Shown piece by piece: positions 32,585-45,547 of a stretch of 64,000 nucleotides of DNA. The stretch comes from Dermacentor variabilis. Lineage: Eukaryota; Arthropoda; Arachnida; Ixodida; Ixodidae. Under the pieces are notes generated by a model, which was given only the letters and a program-made list of their open reading frames with translations, had not been told where the DNA came from and made no database searches. Positions within the stretch are counted from its first letter, which is position 1. The number at the start of each line of letters is the position of its first letter. Where the stretch lies: positions 34,082,777-34,146,776 of the forward strand of contig NC_134569.1 in the NCBI RefSeq assembly GCF_050947875.1, given 5' to 3'. The position numbers and the translations under genes were made by a program.

Positions 32585-35500
32585 TTTGACCTCTCTTTAC
32601 CTGTTTTCTCTCTGCGTCTGTTTAGACCTCCGGTTGCTCTTGGGTCCTTTGTTCCTTTATAATATTGTTCATGATAGTATTGATTGAGCAAAGCTTCTTG
32701 ATCATGTAGAATTCTCTATGCCACAAAAATGTACTTGTCACCATTCCGCATTTTTTGTGCGGCCTGCTTGCAGTGGTCAGTGCAAACAGTGCCTCAACTG
32801 ATTTCTATACATGCGTAGAAAATCATGTTGTTTGATTAACTGCCTTTACGCCGACGTCCTTGTTTTCTTTTCCCCTCATGTGTTTCTCTACCTCACATTC
32901 ACTCATCTGCCACATTAGCCTTCTCTGTACATTGTGTCTTGTTTATCACTTTTTTAGTGCATCCGTACAAAGTTTCTTTAGCTGTTTCTTTTGGCACTAT
33001 AAGAAACATTCAATTGATTGTGATTAATTTCTTTAAGTTCTTCAAAACAGATCAAAGAAAGGCATGATTTTGCGCTCTTCTGCTCGGAAACTGGAGGAAA
33101 TGTACTTGAGTAGGAGTGGCTATAAATGGCAGGAGACAGTCGAGATTTATCGTGGTTATTACAAAAGAAATAGTGCCCGTATGTGTTCCGATGGTGTTGC
33201 GCGTGAAGCTGCTAAATGCTGGCAATGTCTTTATAATGGCCCTATATATAGGGGCATGAATTCGTTTCGGGGCCAGTGGAAGTTACGGGTTCTACTACCC
33301 ACCCTGAAACGTTGTTTTGGAAATAATACTGAACGCAGTTTTCTGCTTCAGAAAAGAAAAGTTGAGGTCTTCTTAGGAACAGGAACCAGCTCGGGAAACT
33401 TAGATGTGCTTGTAAGTTGAGTTTTATAGTGCGGTTCGGGCAGGAAAAAGCAGTTACTGCTGACTTAAGTGGCATTTAAAATGAAAATAAAATTCCTGAA
33501 ATGCAGTTTTTCCAGGCGTGTTGCGAGCATATCGCTAACGAGTTCGCGAGAAATTGCAAAAGCATTAAACTAACTCCCTATCTACAAAGCCTGCCAAAGA
33601 TAAGGCTGATGCAACAAAAATTAAGCGTAAAGCAGCAATATGCATGACATACGCCACACAAAGACAGAAATAAAAAAGCATAGAGAGCCTTTAACTACTA
33701 TGCACTGAAGCATCACTCAGGGAGATAAGATTTTCATTTAATTTAAGAAATATAATGCGAACAGAATACACGAGTAATGTCTCATATACGTGCCCAAAAA
33801 TTTGATGATGCCATTGAAGCATTAAAAGTAAATAAAGAAAACCTCTGTGAAGAGTGCAGTTTTATAAGCTTTCCACTTTCTATCCTGTTTATTTCGCTAA
33901 GCACGAAATCGAGCAGTTTTTCCTTTAATATACGGCATGTTTTGCTAGCAGAGCACTTGCGGATATATTGAATAAAGTGAGTGGCTTCTTATCTTACAAT
34001 ATTGTAGAATAATTTTATCAGAAAATGAGTACTTGCCCCAATTATAGGTTGATTTAATTTCCTTACGTTCTATTCATTTCACTAAATATTTGATAGATTG
34101 CAAAGATCTCAGGGATTGCTGTTGCGTGCTTGATAAAACCGCAGCAGGTCCGATCCTAGTGAAATGGCAGTTACGGAGTATTTCAGACAAGTTACACAAA
34201 ATAAATAATAAAAAATATCGCGTGAAATGTAAGAGCCCCTTTTTTTCTACGGCATATTGCTGCCTCAGCCTATCGGTTCACACAGCACCAGTCTCGAGCT
34301 CCCTGTAACCATGCGCAAGAGACAGAAGGCCTAAACTCAGCCGAAAAGAAATAAAGTGCACTAATACGGGGCACGAATAACACTCCGCTGTTTTTGTAAT
34401 AAGAATGAAGCAATTTAACACTCCTTTAGACCTTGTCACCGCTTCAACATTCCAAGACAAAGAACGTCGGAAGTTCTCCATCAATGACTTAGCCTAGACT
34501 TAACAGGTCCCATTATTCTTTCGTTTGAAGCCTCGACTCTGGTATTTAGCCACAATGAGTGATTGCTTCACGGCCAGGAACTCAGTCCAACTGAGTGCCA
34601 AGTTGTGCTTGCTCGTCCTATGTTTTTTCTTTCTATCTTGGAATGCTTAAATACTAATTAGATAATTCTTGCTACTGCTGCTGTTTTCAGTTCAACACGC
34701 AAATTCTCCTTTCAGTATCACTTATAGCATTAGGGTTCTGAAAGTTTATTTCCGGTTATCACTTGGAAATAACCCATCCTTGGCCCGTCTCTAATAGTAC
34801 GTTTGAGCCTTATTATTTGTATTGTGATATTCTTCGTTACTCCAAGGAGGTGGCTGATAACAATATTTAACCTCTACATTATTATCATCACCATTAATAA
34901 CAACAACATTTAACATCTACATTTAGACGTAGCCTACGTGCCTCATTTCGACGTTTAAGTGGTGCAGATTACTACAGACTGCCTTCAGCCCGGCTGGCAG
35001 CGAATTCACTTGACCAACCATTTGCACATCCTTAACAGACGTCCTCTAAAATTGAGCAATGTGCTTGGTTCTTAGTCATACTTGCATAAGCAGAGGCGTG
35101 CCGTCAGTAGCCTTTCGCAATTATTCAGGGGACCGTATAATCTGTTAGACTGCCTATGAATGGTAAGTACCTGATTTGACTGCTGTGCACTACGTTTTTT
35201 TTTTGTATTGATGTTGACACTTCTTATATTTTTTTCAACATATTGAAATTGCGGCCTTCTTGACCCTCGTGCTCACGTTTATGTGCAAATATGAACGCCG
35301 CATACATACGTGCATATACATACATATGCATGAAAGAACTTGTGTGCGCTCCACCCTTCATGTGTGATGAATGACTGTCCCAGGTAGTGGGCCTACGCTG
35401 TCTGTACTGATCACCGTGCAGTGACGCTATTTATGTGCTTGCATCTTGTAGCTGGGTGTGTGCGTGTTTAGACTTCCTTATCGGTGTGCTCTTTTTTTTT

Positions 35501-35972
35501 GTCTTTTTTTCTTTTGTTCTTCTTGCCTCAGTGACTTACTTGGGATGTCGGGATAGCCGGCCCTAGATAGGCCTACCTTCCCCTGATTTTGCCATATAAG
35601 TTAAGCAGCACCAGCAGCAGAAGAGAAGGAGCAAAAACGGGGTAGAGGGAGTTCCTGTAGCAGGGGGGGGGGAGGGTGGCGTAGCATCTTGAATCGTGTA
35701 GACAATATTCAAGTTTTGTACAAAGGTTCAAGCAATCTTTTAGTCGCTCCGGGTTAAACTTCCTGATGCGATTCATCTCACATTTGCAGAAGACACAACC
35801 TTCCGATGGTAGCGAAACATTTTTTTTCAGCTTGCTGCTAATATTGCGAGTTTTGCTGATACCCGCATTTGGCAGGCAGGAGCCGTACGCCTACATCCTA
35901 CAAAATATGGGTATTTTGGCAAGATAGCTATTTGCTGTATAACCCAGATCTCATTAGTGCCAGTTCAACATG
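32585..35972. other. No gene recognised
   Basis: A 118-codon frame at 33064-33420 (plus) has no recognisable domain and no support. The rest is AT-rich with low-complexity T runs near 35190 and 35490 and a poly-G run near 35660. Confidence 0.45.
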
Positions 35973-36009
35973 TAAGCCTTGCTTGAATGTAAAGTTCAAG
36001 CAAGGCTTA
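35973..36009. other. Perfect 15-bp inverted repeat, 7-base loop
   Basis: taagccttgcttgaa (35973-35987) and its exact complement ttcaagcaaggctta (35995-36009) enclose tgtaaag. It may form a hairpin in RNA or a small cruciform. No gene or repeat boundary nearby explains it. Confidence 0.9.
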
Positions 36010-36149
36010 GTAATGTAATGTAAGCGCATTCTCCCTGCGAAAGAGTCACTTCTGCGCCGTGGCAGAAACGAGAATTCGCATTAGATGCGCTTGATTAAAA
36101 TATTTGTCGCGCGATAGACGCAGTCAACCAGCACAACGCAAGAAAAAGT

Positions 36150-36282
<133 letters not shown>

Positions 36283-36619
36283 TAGGTACATTAAACTAAA
36301 TATAAAAAAGCACCATTTTACCCTCAACTTTGCAAAGAAGCGTACTTGATCACAGTGACGTAAATTCCACAAATCCGCTCTCGCTCAAGACTCCGGTCTA
36401 CAACATAACAGACAAAAATGACGCAAATCTATCGTACATGTTCGAATATATCTGACGCGAAGCTTTAGTGAAGCGTTTAATTAAATGCTATAAAGCTGAT
36501 GGCGATGTGTGCAGTTGCGCTTATGGGCATCCTATGCAACGTGTTCTTATACGATCTATTGTTTTAAGAAACTCAAAGGTTACAGCCTCAATAAATTGTT
36601 ATGTTTAGGCACTACACCA

Positions 36620-36719
<100 letters not shown>

Positions 36720-36930
36720 CCTAATGCAACCTCCACATCAAGCGGATGCGCAATCAGCGCTGTATACGCGGCGACATGACGAGGGCGAAGGCGATGCAAG
36801 ATGCTCCTCGCGGAAAGAACAGCGATGATAGTTGCATGCACAGAGAACTACGACCCATGTCTAGCGATTTTTAAACATTGTATAACTTTTGTATCACAGT
36901 GAAAGCTGCCCATTCTGGAGGATTGGCCAA

Positions 36931-36944
36931 GAACGCACATACCG
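36931..36944. repeat. 14-bp target-site duplication (left)
   Basis: gaacgcacataccg, identical to 37578-37591 on the far side of the LINE fragment. Confidence 0.88.
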
Positions 36945-37577
36945 GGAGGAGGAGGAAAGAGAAAAGTAGAAGGCAGGGAGGTTAACCAGAATAACATACG
37001 GTTGGCTACCCTACACCGGGGGAATGGGAAAAGGGAAAGCAAAGATCACAGGGAGAGATAGGAGGGAAGGAAAGAAGGAAATTGCGGAAAGTTCGCTGAC
37101 GCGTGTGGTTTTACAGAAATTACATTAATAGTCACAGGTGGTCGCACAAACCCGTCGTCCTTAAGGAACACAAAAGCGCCTTCACCGCTTTATGGGCCGA
37201 CGGGCGATGGGGGCGGTGTTCCAGCAGCACCTGCACAGAAAGCGGCCGATTGTCCAGTTTTCGGAATGCTTTGGCAAGTTCTTGTCTCTCTAGGGCATAT
37301 CTTGGACAATGGCACAGCAGGTGGTCGATGTTTTCTTCGGTGCCACAGACCTCGCATGCTGCACTGTCAGTCACTCCAATTAATGTAGAGTATGCTTTTG
37401 TGAAGGCCACTCCAAATCAAAGGCGACAGAGAAGCGTAGCTTCACGTCGAGGAAGTCCGAGTGGAGGTCGGAGTTGCAGGGAGGGGTTTAGTCGATGTAG
37501 TCGTGTAAGTCGTAAGTTTGGCGAGATCAACTCGGTCACTGTGAGACTGCGTGCCAGGTGTCGAAGCTGCCTTTGGC
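36945..37577 (-). pseudogene. 5'-truncated I-type LINE with 14-bp target duplication
   Basis: The minus strand encodes the C-terminal region of an I-type ORF2, related to but clearly diverged from the intact LINE. It reads GLPRREATLLCRL, a TGA stop, FGVAFTKAYSTLIGVTDSAACEVCG with the CCHC-like cluster (CEVCG, then H-x3-C-x-C), and finally LRTTGLCDHL and a stop at 37132. The 3' UTR holds the shared ggcagggaggttaacc and ends in a GA-rich tract (CT-rich on the sense strand). Duplicated flanks prove the exact limits and show it arrived already truncated, as LINEs commonly do when reverse transcription stops early. It encodes no functional domain. Confidence 0.93.
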
Positions 37578-37591
37578 GAACGCACATACCG

Positions 37592-37908
37592 AATGGCTCA
37601 TACCCAATTCGCTCATACCGAATGGCTAAATAAAATAAAATAAAGTAAATATAAAGAGTCTGTCAAATAAAATTCATCATTCTATTAACGTATTCGTGCG
37701 CTTTAGTAATATATATGAGCTGACATTGTATGTTCACATTTCATGTAGGAATGAATTTATTTCTTTTTATATGCGTAGAACTGAGGTCAACTTACATTCT
37801 AGGTTAGCATACAAAAGTTTTTGCAGCCTATTCAGTGGTACTTCAGTTCGGCAGATGTATAACCTCGGTATATATATCCCAAATTTATCGACTTATATTT
37901 TGATTTGA
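37592..37908. other. Insertion target with imperfect tandem units
   Basis: Next to the LINE, ctcataccgaatggct-like units repeat about three times (37583-37630, including the duplicated target), then a (AAATA)-like run. The remainder is AT-rich without features. Confidence 0.6.
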
Positions 37909-38141
37909 ATTCTGGGGTTTCACGTGTCAAAACCACGACTTGATTACGAGGCATGCCGTATTGGGGGATTCGGTATTAATTTTGACCAGCAGTGGATCTT
38001 TAAGGTGCCCCCAATACACGGGACACAGGCGTTCTTACATTTCGCCAACATTTAAATGCAGCCGCCGCGGCTGCGATTCAGTCCCGCGACCTCGTGCTTA
38101 GCAGCGCAACACCGCAGGCGCTAAGCTACCGCGGCGCGTGT
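37909..38141 (-). repeat. Ruka-like SINE, diverged, minus strand
   Basis: Read on the minus strand it has the tRNA-like head (38141-38060) with B box gggactgaatcgc, a body with ggcgaaatgtaag and gggggcaccttaaagatccac, and the end tggttttgacacgtgaaacc. It is much more diverged than the copies at 5.4 and 6.0 kb, hence older. No clear duplication remains. Confidence 0.82.
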
Positions 38142-39560
38142 GGATTTAGACACCGAGCAACCGAGCGTCAGAGAACAGCCAGCATTGACACTAACTCAGC
38201 TAAGTTTTGCGTAATTAAGATTCCATTGCTTTCGATATGCGCGTTTTTATGTTGATCAAAATCGTTCCTGCGCGCTTAATTATCCTATGTAATTTTGTGA
38301 AGAGGAGCTTTTGCCAGCTATCTTATGGGTAAAAGTTTGGATATTAAAAAAATCTACGATTGTACAAAGCAGTGCAGACAACTTAATATCAACTGACTCC
38401 TAATGCATTCCCGCACAAGAAATATCCCAGAGCTAACTTGTCCTGCACCCCCAGTGCACCGTATAGGTAAGTCATGAAAGGCACAAATACCGTCGCTACT
38501 ATTCTTTTGCTGCAACGTGCACTGTAGTATGTGTGTATCGGTCCGAAACATGAAAGGTTTTCAATGAGAATGTCATCAAGAGTCCGTCAAGTCGATATTG
38601 AAAAATTTCACCTAAAGTGACAGAGCGTGGTTAATCATGACTCGTGACGAGAGCTGTATAGAGCGTAACAAAGTAAACAATCTATACTTGCACTTCTTGA
38701 AGGAGGCTAGCTTAGTTATTTCCTCTAGTTGATTTCTTGTAAAAATGTTTCTCCTCTGACCCGGTAGCTACTACACATTTCCGTATCTGCGCATTTGCTA
38801 AAATAACAGAAAATAAATCTTTCTTTGGCAAACCATTCAATATATGGTTCTCATACACGGCAAGTTAGCCTGACTGAACATCTAATCCTGAACGCAGGCT
38901 AGTGCTCATTGATGCCCTAAGATTGTCACATGTTGCCTCACATCAGGCAATTAGGGTTTGGTGAACGTAGACTCTCCACACGGGAGATATGTAAAGCCAT
39001 CACGCATTGCGAAAGAGCTCTTGAACTATGTCGTCTACGCGTAACGGAAACGACCAGATCGAAAATCAATGCAGGCGTCTCGGCCGAAACGCTGCTCGGT
39101 GCGGTTGGCTGAGCATCGGCAGTGTCTTCGTTGTTCGGCAAGTGCGACTGCCTAGGCTTAGCGCGTCCTTAGCGTTCAGTAATCCTCGGGGCTTGTGGAG
39201 AGATTCGATCATACACGAAGGCCTAAAGTTTCTTCCTTGCAATTTGTATAATTCAAGCTCCTTCGCACAATATTTGCCGGAAAGTTCAAGTAGCAAAGCA
39301 GGGGAAAAAATGTATCGTAACAATATCGATCTTAAGCATATCTAATAACCATAACTGAGCGTGCATGCATTATTCTAAATAGCTTTCGAACACCGTATAG
39401 CTTTTAAAAAGATTTTTCACAATGATAATTATAATTTATTGTTTGGCTGATTTACTTGCTGAATGCATATTTAATAAATAAATAATGATTAATTAAGTAA
39501 ATAATTAATTAATCAACACATACATATATAGTATTTATTTATTCACATATATTTCTTCTT
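38142..39560. other. No gene recognised
   Basis: Short frames only. 39420-39545 is very AT-rich with taataaataaat-like runs that lead to the following tetranucleotide repeat. Confidence 0.45.
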
Positions 39561-39561
39561 A

Positions 39562-39611
<50 letters not shown>
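39561..39611 (+). repeat. (ATTG)n microsatellite
   Basis: Twelve tandem ATTG units. ATTG/TTGA runs also form tails of Ruka-like SINEs here (see 6266-6274), so a lost SINE could have seeded it, but none is visible beside it. Confidence 0.92.
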
Positions 39612-42600
39612 CCTTTACACCCTGAAGCTACAACTTGGCTTCGCGGGACGCCTCATGAAAAGACACCAGGTCAATTTCCGCCAATCTACATCGCAGCCGA
39701 CCTGCATAGAATTGCATAGCGACTCAACAGCGGCTGGTAATTTCTTACCTTCCGGATTCCCGGAATATGCTGAAGCTTGGGCCAGTTCTTTATGTTGAGG
39801 TAGAAAAAGAAATCATGCGGATGTCAACACTTAATAATCGAAGTGTATAATCTGGTGGTAATGTCGCATTTAGGTTATTCGAGCCTTAAATGAGTGCCTG
39901 TGAGCTCCTTTTCTTTTCAAATCGCGACAGTGAAAATGACGATGAGATGGCCAGAAGATTGGCTGACAAAAAGGTGGAATGGGCGGACGGACGCCCGAAG
40001 CCGAATTTCGAGCCTTAAACTGCTACCGCAGTAATAAAAAGGAAACGCTGCATTGAAAGGGCGGGAGGCATGCAATCCCTGACTCAAGGCGCGATGTAAT
40101 GGGACGTTTGTTAGCGCACCATTGCATATGTTTCCTGCAACTATGACCACCTAAAGCAATGCGTTCCTACGGCGCGTAATGTTGCGGTAGCTATCACTGA
40201 AGTGACGAGAATGTCATTTTGCAATTTGGGCGAAGTAGTGACAGTGCAATTTTAAGATTTGCTCATTCTTGACTTGCTCTTCGTCATCAAAATAATTATT
40301 CACCTCGAAGTCCACAGCAAGTTCTTATTTGCATCATTCCGATGCTCTAGGAAATGCACACCTCGATAAGCGTATATTATAGTTTACAGCACAATGACTG
40401 GACTAATGACAGCACTGATAGCAGGCATAATAAGGGAAGTACTTATGTGGCTTCTTGATGGGTGCTGAACAATTCTGTTTCAGATTACCCGACTAATTTA
40501 TGAGCGATAAAAAATATTTCGAGACTTTCTGGAATAGCTTGTTTGAAACGTCTGTCACGTAGAAGCATTTCATGCATGGGAAGAAAACAAGTAAGTGGTA
40601 ACACCAAATAAACTGCCCCACAGAAACTGCTGCAGGGTAGGCAAGTTCGAGGCGGCTTTCCGTAGAGAAAAAACCGGAAGAACATCTTTGTTCCCGCTGA
40701 CGCCACACTCGCCAAGCCTCTGGAGACTTCGCCGGGAAGGCCTGAGGCTTACCCGCAGCCTCACTGTTGGGCGAACCACACGAGGCATCGACCAAACCGA
40801 AAAAACAACATCAAAAGATAACATACTGACATATAAAATGAAGAAAATAATAAATTCCAGCCGGTTGCTAAGAAGAAATAGGCTAAAAATACACAAATTG
40901 CCGAGAAAGAGCGGTAGAAACGTAGTTCAGTACAGACACACAAAAGAAAAGGAAACAAGAATTTCTAAAGAAGCGAAAGAATGGAACCCGTAAGGACAAT
41001 CAAAGAACGCACTAGACGACCGAGAGAAGCCCACAGTCTTTTCTCAATCTCCGGGGAAAAGGACAAATTAGGACACTCTTAAGGTTAGGAAAGCGCATCA
41101 GTGAGGTGCGGCTAAGACGGATCAACTCGGCGACAAAGTTGCGGCACGGGAGGCGTGCGCGGCAAAGGACGGGCACAACTTGGAACAGAGCTGATGCTCC
41201 TGTTCCGACTGGCACGTGACACTTCGCAAACCAGAAAAGGGAAAGAATAACAACGCACAATAGAAAATTGGCATTCGCGCTTCGCGATTCAGAAGGACAA
41301 AGAAAGAAAGTGTCTGAGGTAAGAAGAAATCAGGTTCTGATTGCGCGTTTGTGTCACAGAAACTCAGGGACGACGGCTCCCAAAGTGATTTCACTCGCTC
41401 TCTTTCCATCGCCGTCGCTCGCTTCTTCCATCGGTCTGTTGCGGACTGCAGAACTTGACTCTCGGGCCTAATTACAAATTCCTCTGGCGACATCATCAAC
41501 GCAAGAAAAGAGAAAGTTTCAAAGTTACTCGCACGTCGTTTCTCCTACGTAAGGCTTTTTTTTTTGATGCTATGCTGAAATATCTGGTGTCTGACATTCA
41601 AAAACAACAGTCATGAACTGTCCACGAGGCAAACAGCACAGGCCATGGCGTCATTTTATTGCCCCCTCCTTTGTTTCCTACAGAAGCACTGTCACCCTTA
41701 TTCCGTCATTCTCTCTCTCGTTTTCTCCTTCTATTCCCGCTTTCTCTTACGCCCAGTGTTCAGTAGCAAAACGGATGTTCGTGTGGTTTCCCCCTCTCTG
41801 CGTCTCTGTCTCCCTCCCTCCTTCTATAGAGAGCTCTGCTCAAGACTGCACTCCTGTGCATTCGTAAAATTTCACTCTTAGCAACATATAATTCCATTAT
41901 CTTACAGCACAATTAACGATCACAACATAGAATAATTTATTGCTTTGCTATTGCAGAGGTAATTACGTACCTGTGTTACACAGGACAATCAGTCTTTCCC
42001 GGGCTATGCAAAGACCTTTTGCACACAAACGCTATAGTTCAGGAACAGCGCTCTCAACAGCAAATCCATATACAGTTTTTTTCGGTGCTTGTATATTAAA
42101 AAATGGCGATACATCAAATAAAGCGAGGTTCTAGTGACCTCTACGTCAAATAGTATGTGAGATCAACCCGACAAACCCAAGAAGCAGAGCATCATTAATG
42201 CCTGACCACTTGAGATACGAAACTCAATCATCCATTAAGCGATGCCTATGCTATAGGCCGGAACTGAGCGTGCAACGTGTTCTGCCGAGGCACAGGAAAC
42301 AATAAAACATTAAACTTGGAGGCTGAAACAGAATTGATTATTAGCCACAAGGGTAAACATTCATCTTTCGGGCCATTAGAATGAGGAATAAAATTAGAAA
42401 AATAGTGAACCCGCTTTTTTTTCAATGATATGTCCTTTGTTGTACGTTTATAGTACATGTATGGTCCACTTTTTATACATCCAATTCTTTAGCGCTTTGC
42501 GAAAGAAATTCTACAAGGAAATCATCCCTGGGCACCAACAAGACTTACTTAAGAGTGCGCGCCATGGGATAAATATGAAGAGAATTAATAAAAAGAAGGA

Positions 42601-44041
42601 TTCGGTAGGATATTCACCATATAAGCCACAATCTATGCTTTCGTAACAACGGCTACCGCCAAACGAGCACCCGGAGGGTATCTTTAGGGAAAACACGGGC
42701 ATGGTTAGGCTTGTGCAATAGTCGTTGTACTGTGCGACGACATTAGAACGTTGAATGTTTGCTCAACTTTCCCTAATGCCTCGCTAAACAAGGAACAAAC
42801 GAACGGCTGGAATTGTGCGACACGCTAGAAGGAGCGGCCACGTATACCTCTCAAACAACGGGATGTGTTACTGAACCTCTTTCTCGCATTTTACTATATT
42901 TGTATATTTCTGACTCGAAATCACCGTCTCTGTCATGCCCATTGTGAATCCGATCTCTTAAAGCCCTAATGTGCGAATGGCGAATCATTTCTGTGGAAAC
43001 ACAACTTAAATTATAATAATAAATAGAGAAAGAAAGTGAAGAGAAAGTCGGGCCGAGTGTTGCGCAAGCGCGAAAGTGCGGCATAAAACACGCCGTTAGC
43101 GAAACCATTCATTTTAAAGGCATGGCCGCTCTTTCAGCACCCATCGTGCCTTGCTTTGATCGGAAGGCCGCGCTCGTGCTCATTTGTTTCTAGCGAATGG
43201 CCCCATTTAAGCGGAAAGCTGCTCCTTTGTGAATGCCGGCCGCGGCGAGAACAGCTTCTGACTCGTTAGAATTACGGGCCGACCGTTAGGAAGCGTGCCG
43301 AAAGATGAGCAGCATTCCGAGCTTCCTTATTTCGGGGACGCGCTATTATTATTGTTATTATTTTTGCAGCAACGTCGGTGCCCTTCAACGGGATGACCCA
43401 ACAATGCGCGCGCCATAACTTCATCGCGGAGTGAACGCACGCCATCTCTGCTCGGCCTCGCGGAGAGCAAAATTATGTTCTCCCACGTCTTCCGTTTGTT
43501 CGCGCTTTTTCTTGTTTTTTTTTGTTTTTTGTGTGCGTATGACGCGCGCGTGGCGCTCGATTTGTACGACGCCGTTTTTGTACCGAACGACTGCGCGGAA
43601 GCGTCGTTGCCTTGAAGCTCGCTTCCACGCCCTATAATTTTGCTACCAATGCAAGGGTGCGCGCGAAATGCTCGCTTCTAATTGCCGTCGCATTTACCTG
43701 ATTTAGCGATTGCAGTCGTCGCGGCTAACATTTGCGCGCGTTCATCGCGGCACTTTTGAAGTTGCCGTCCATCCTTTTTGCTTTTTATATCACCAGAAAT
43801 GGAAAGTTGACATTCCACCACTAACAACTCTGAGGTAAATGCAGATGCACCGTGTGTGCCTGATGCTGATTGCCGACTGCAGACCGTGCTCAATCGTTTC
43901 TGCCTAAATACGAACGTCTTTTTACTCTAAATACTGCCTGCGTCCGCCTGCTCTGAGCCGCACCCAGGACATTTCATAAAGGAATCGCTGATAGCCAAGC
44001 CAGGCCAGGTGAAGCGAAGCTAAGCGTACCTTATTTGTACA
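39612..44041. other. No gene recognised
   Basis: Only short overlapping frames without domains. 40600-41500 and 43100-43900 are moderately GC-rich. The frames near 41610-41880 come from a CT-rich low-complexity stretch. Confidence 0.42.
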
Positions 44042-44166
44042 GCAAAAAACGCCGAAACGCCACAATGCCATTTCTTGCAGCTAAAAAATTCCTCCTGGTC
44101 CAGGACTCGAGCTCGGAACCATCGCCTTTCCAGTGTAGCCGCTCAACCACCCAGCCATCTGCTAGC
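44042..44166 (-). repeat. tRNA-headed repeat, inverted partner
   Basis: Read on the minus strand, 44166-44092 is a tRNA-like head (ggttgagcggctac, then ttccgagctcgagtcctggacc), followed by a short piece of body. It lies head to head with the plus copy that begins at 44167. Confidence 0.72.
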
Positions 44167-44390
44167 CCCATGGTTAGCTCAGCTGGTAGAGTGGCTGGCC
44201 CGGAAAGGCGGTAGTCGCCGGTTCTAGTCCAGAACCACAACCCATTTTTTTCAACTGCAAGACTTTTCTTCCGAGGAACGCGTATGAGTGTCCTTTGTAA
44301 CAATTGCTACGATTGGTGGATGTCTCATTTTCTCTTTATCAATTAATTCTCGCCACCTTCAGAGTTTCTGCAGAAGTGTTACGTTAAAAA
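44167..44390 (+). repeat. tRNA-headed repeat, same family as 7.9 kb
   Basis: The tRNA-like head at 44169-44240 (ggttagctcagctggtagag, T arm ggttctagtccagaacc) is followed by the family body: tcaactgcaagacttttctt, gaggaacgcgtatgagtgtc, the caattg core, ggtggatgtctcattttctc, and an end in gcagaagtgttacgttaaaa. The end abuts the tail of a minus-strand LINE. Confidence 0.82.
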
Positions 44391-44392
44391 TA

Positions 44393-45545
44393 ATAATAAT
44401 AATAATTTTATTGCCATAACAAATATACGAAGTCCTGTCGGACATGGCCCTCCATATATGGCTAAGCAATACATTGAAATAGGAAAACAATCAGATATCA
44501 AAGAAGAATAACGCTGTTACGTAAAGCCCGCGACAATTACATTTGGCTGCGGAAATTTATTACAGCAGTACATAGAGTTCAAGCTTACGTAAAAAGAACG
44601 AACAGACAAAAAATGCAAGAATTGAAATCTTTGAAACAATTTCTACATAGACGTTGCATGAGATAAGAAGGCAAAGCTCATGCGAATACGCAACATGTTT
44701 AGCCTACAGAGCACGGACCATCTTTTTCAGTGATATTTTCTAAGTTGCTGTGAAATTTCCTCTGGCAGATTGTTGGACAGATTAGGAACGTACACACACC
44801 GCCGGGTCTCACCGTATCTCATTGCGGAACGGGGCACGGTGAAACGCAAACTAGAACGAAGCATGCGCGCAGGTTTATGCTCTACTTTGAAATCCAAGTC
44901 CCAAAAATTACGTAACACCACTGTTTGAGCAAACAACGAGCGGAACGAACGAAAACATACGGCGGTAAATATGTTTCGAGATGAAAGTAGAGGAGAGTTA
45001 TACGCTACACTTTCGGGCATGTTTTTTATTATTTTTTTTTTAAGTGTCCACCCGGCTCTCCCAACTCGTAGAACAGAAAGCGAGAATTGTGATGCCATAC
45101 CCTAATATTCCGTACGCAAGTGAGTGCACAATTGTATTTTTTTTTGCCGGAAAAGGAACTATACTTTTACACTGATAAAGTACCCAGGCAACACTTCGGA
45201 GTTTGCTACATAAATGCGCTAAATTCGTTTCCCACGACACGTTTCAGTAAAAAAATACACCCATGTACTTTATTGACTGCACATACACCACTGGAGTACA
45301 ACTTCATGACGAACAAACCTTATTGTGCAAATAGACATGTTCATCTATCAACGTCACCTTCAAGGGATTTCTGAAACAAAGCAGCATTGTTTTTGAATTA
45401 TTGATTACAAGGAAATTTTTAGAAAACCAATCAGTTACGTTATAGACACCTTTATGTGGCGTATTGATCGCCGATTTGTAGCGTAATTGCTTGGCTAGTA
45501 GAACGGTGTCATGAGCGTATCGAAAATTCGACATTGTAAACATCA
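44393..45545 (-). pseudogene. LINE 3' half (RT motif C to 3' end), split element
   Basis: Minus strand. FRYAHDTVLLAKQ near 45520 is motif C with the first catalytic Asp changed to His. It is followed by WFSKNFLVINNSKTMLL, and in another frame a thumb region (LCSKLRSVAWVLYQC, LAYGILGYGITI, 45240-45060). The C-terminus, VPRSAMRYGETRRCVYVPNL, is near 44800. The 3' end is a (TTA)n tail on the sense strand at 44393-44412. Several frameshifts are present. The 5' half of the same element lies at 46290-46576, separated by a plus-strand LINE. Clade not resolved; CR1/Jockey-like wording. Confidence 0.82.
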
Positions 45546-45547
45546 GT

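Noticed and set aside
33064..33420. 118-codon plus-strand frame
   Set aside because: No family resemblance and no supporting splice or promoter signals.
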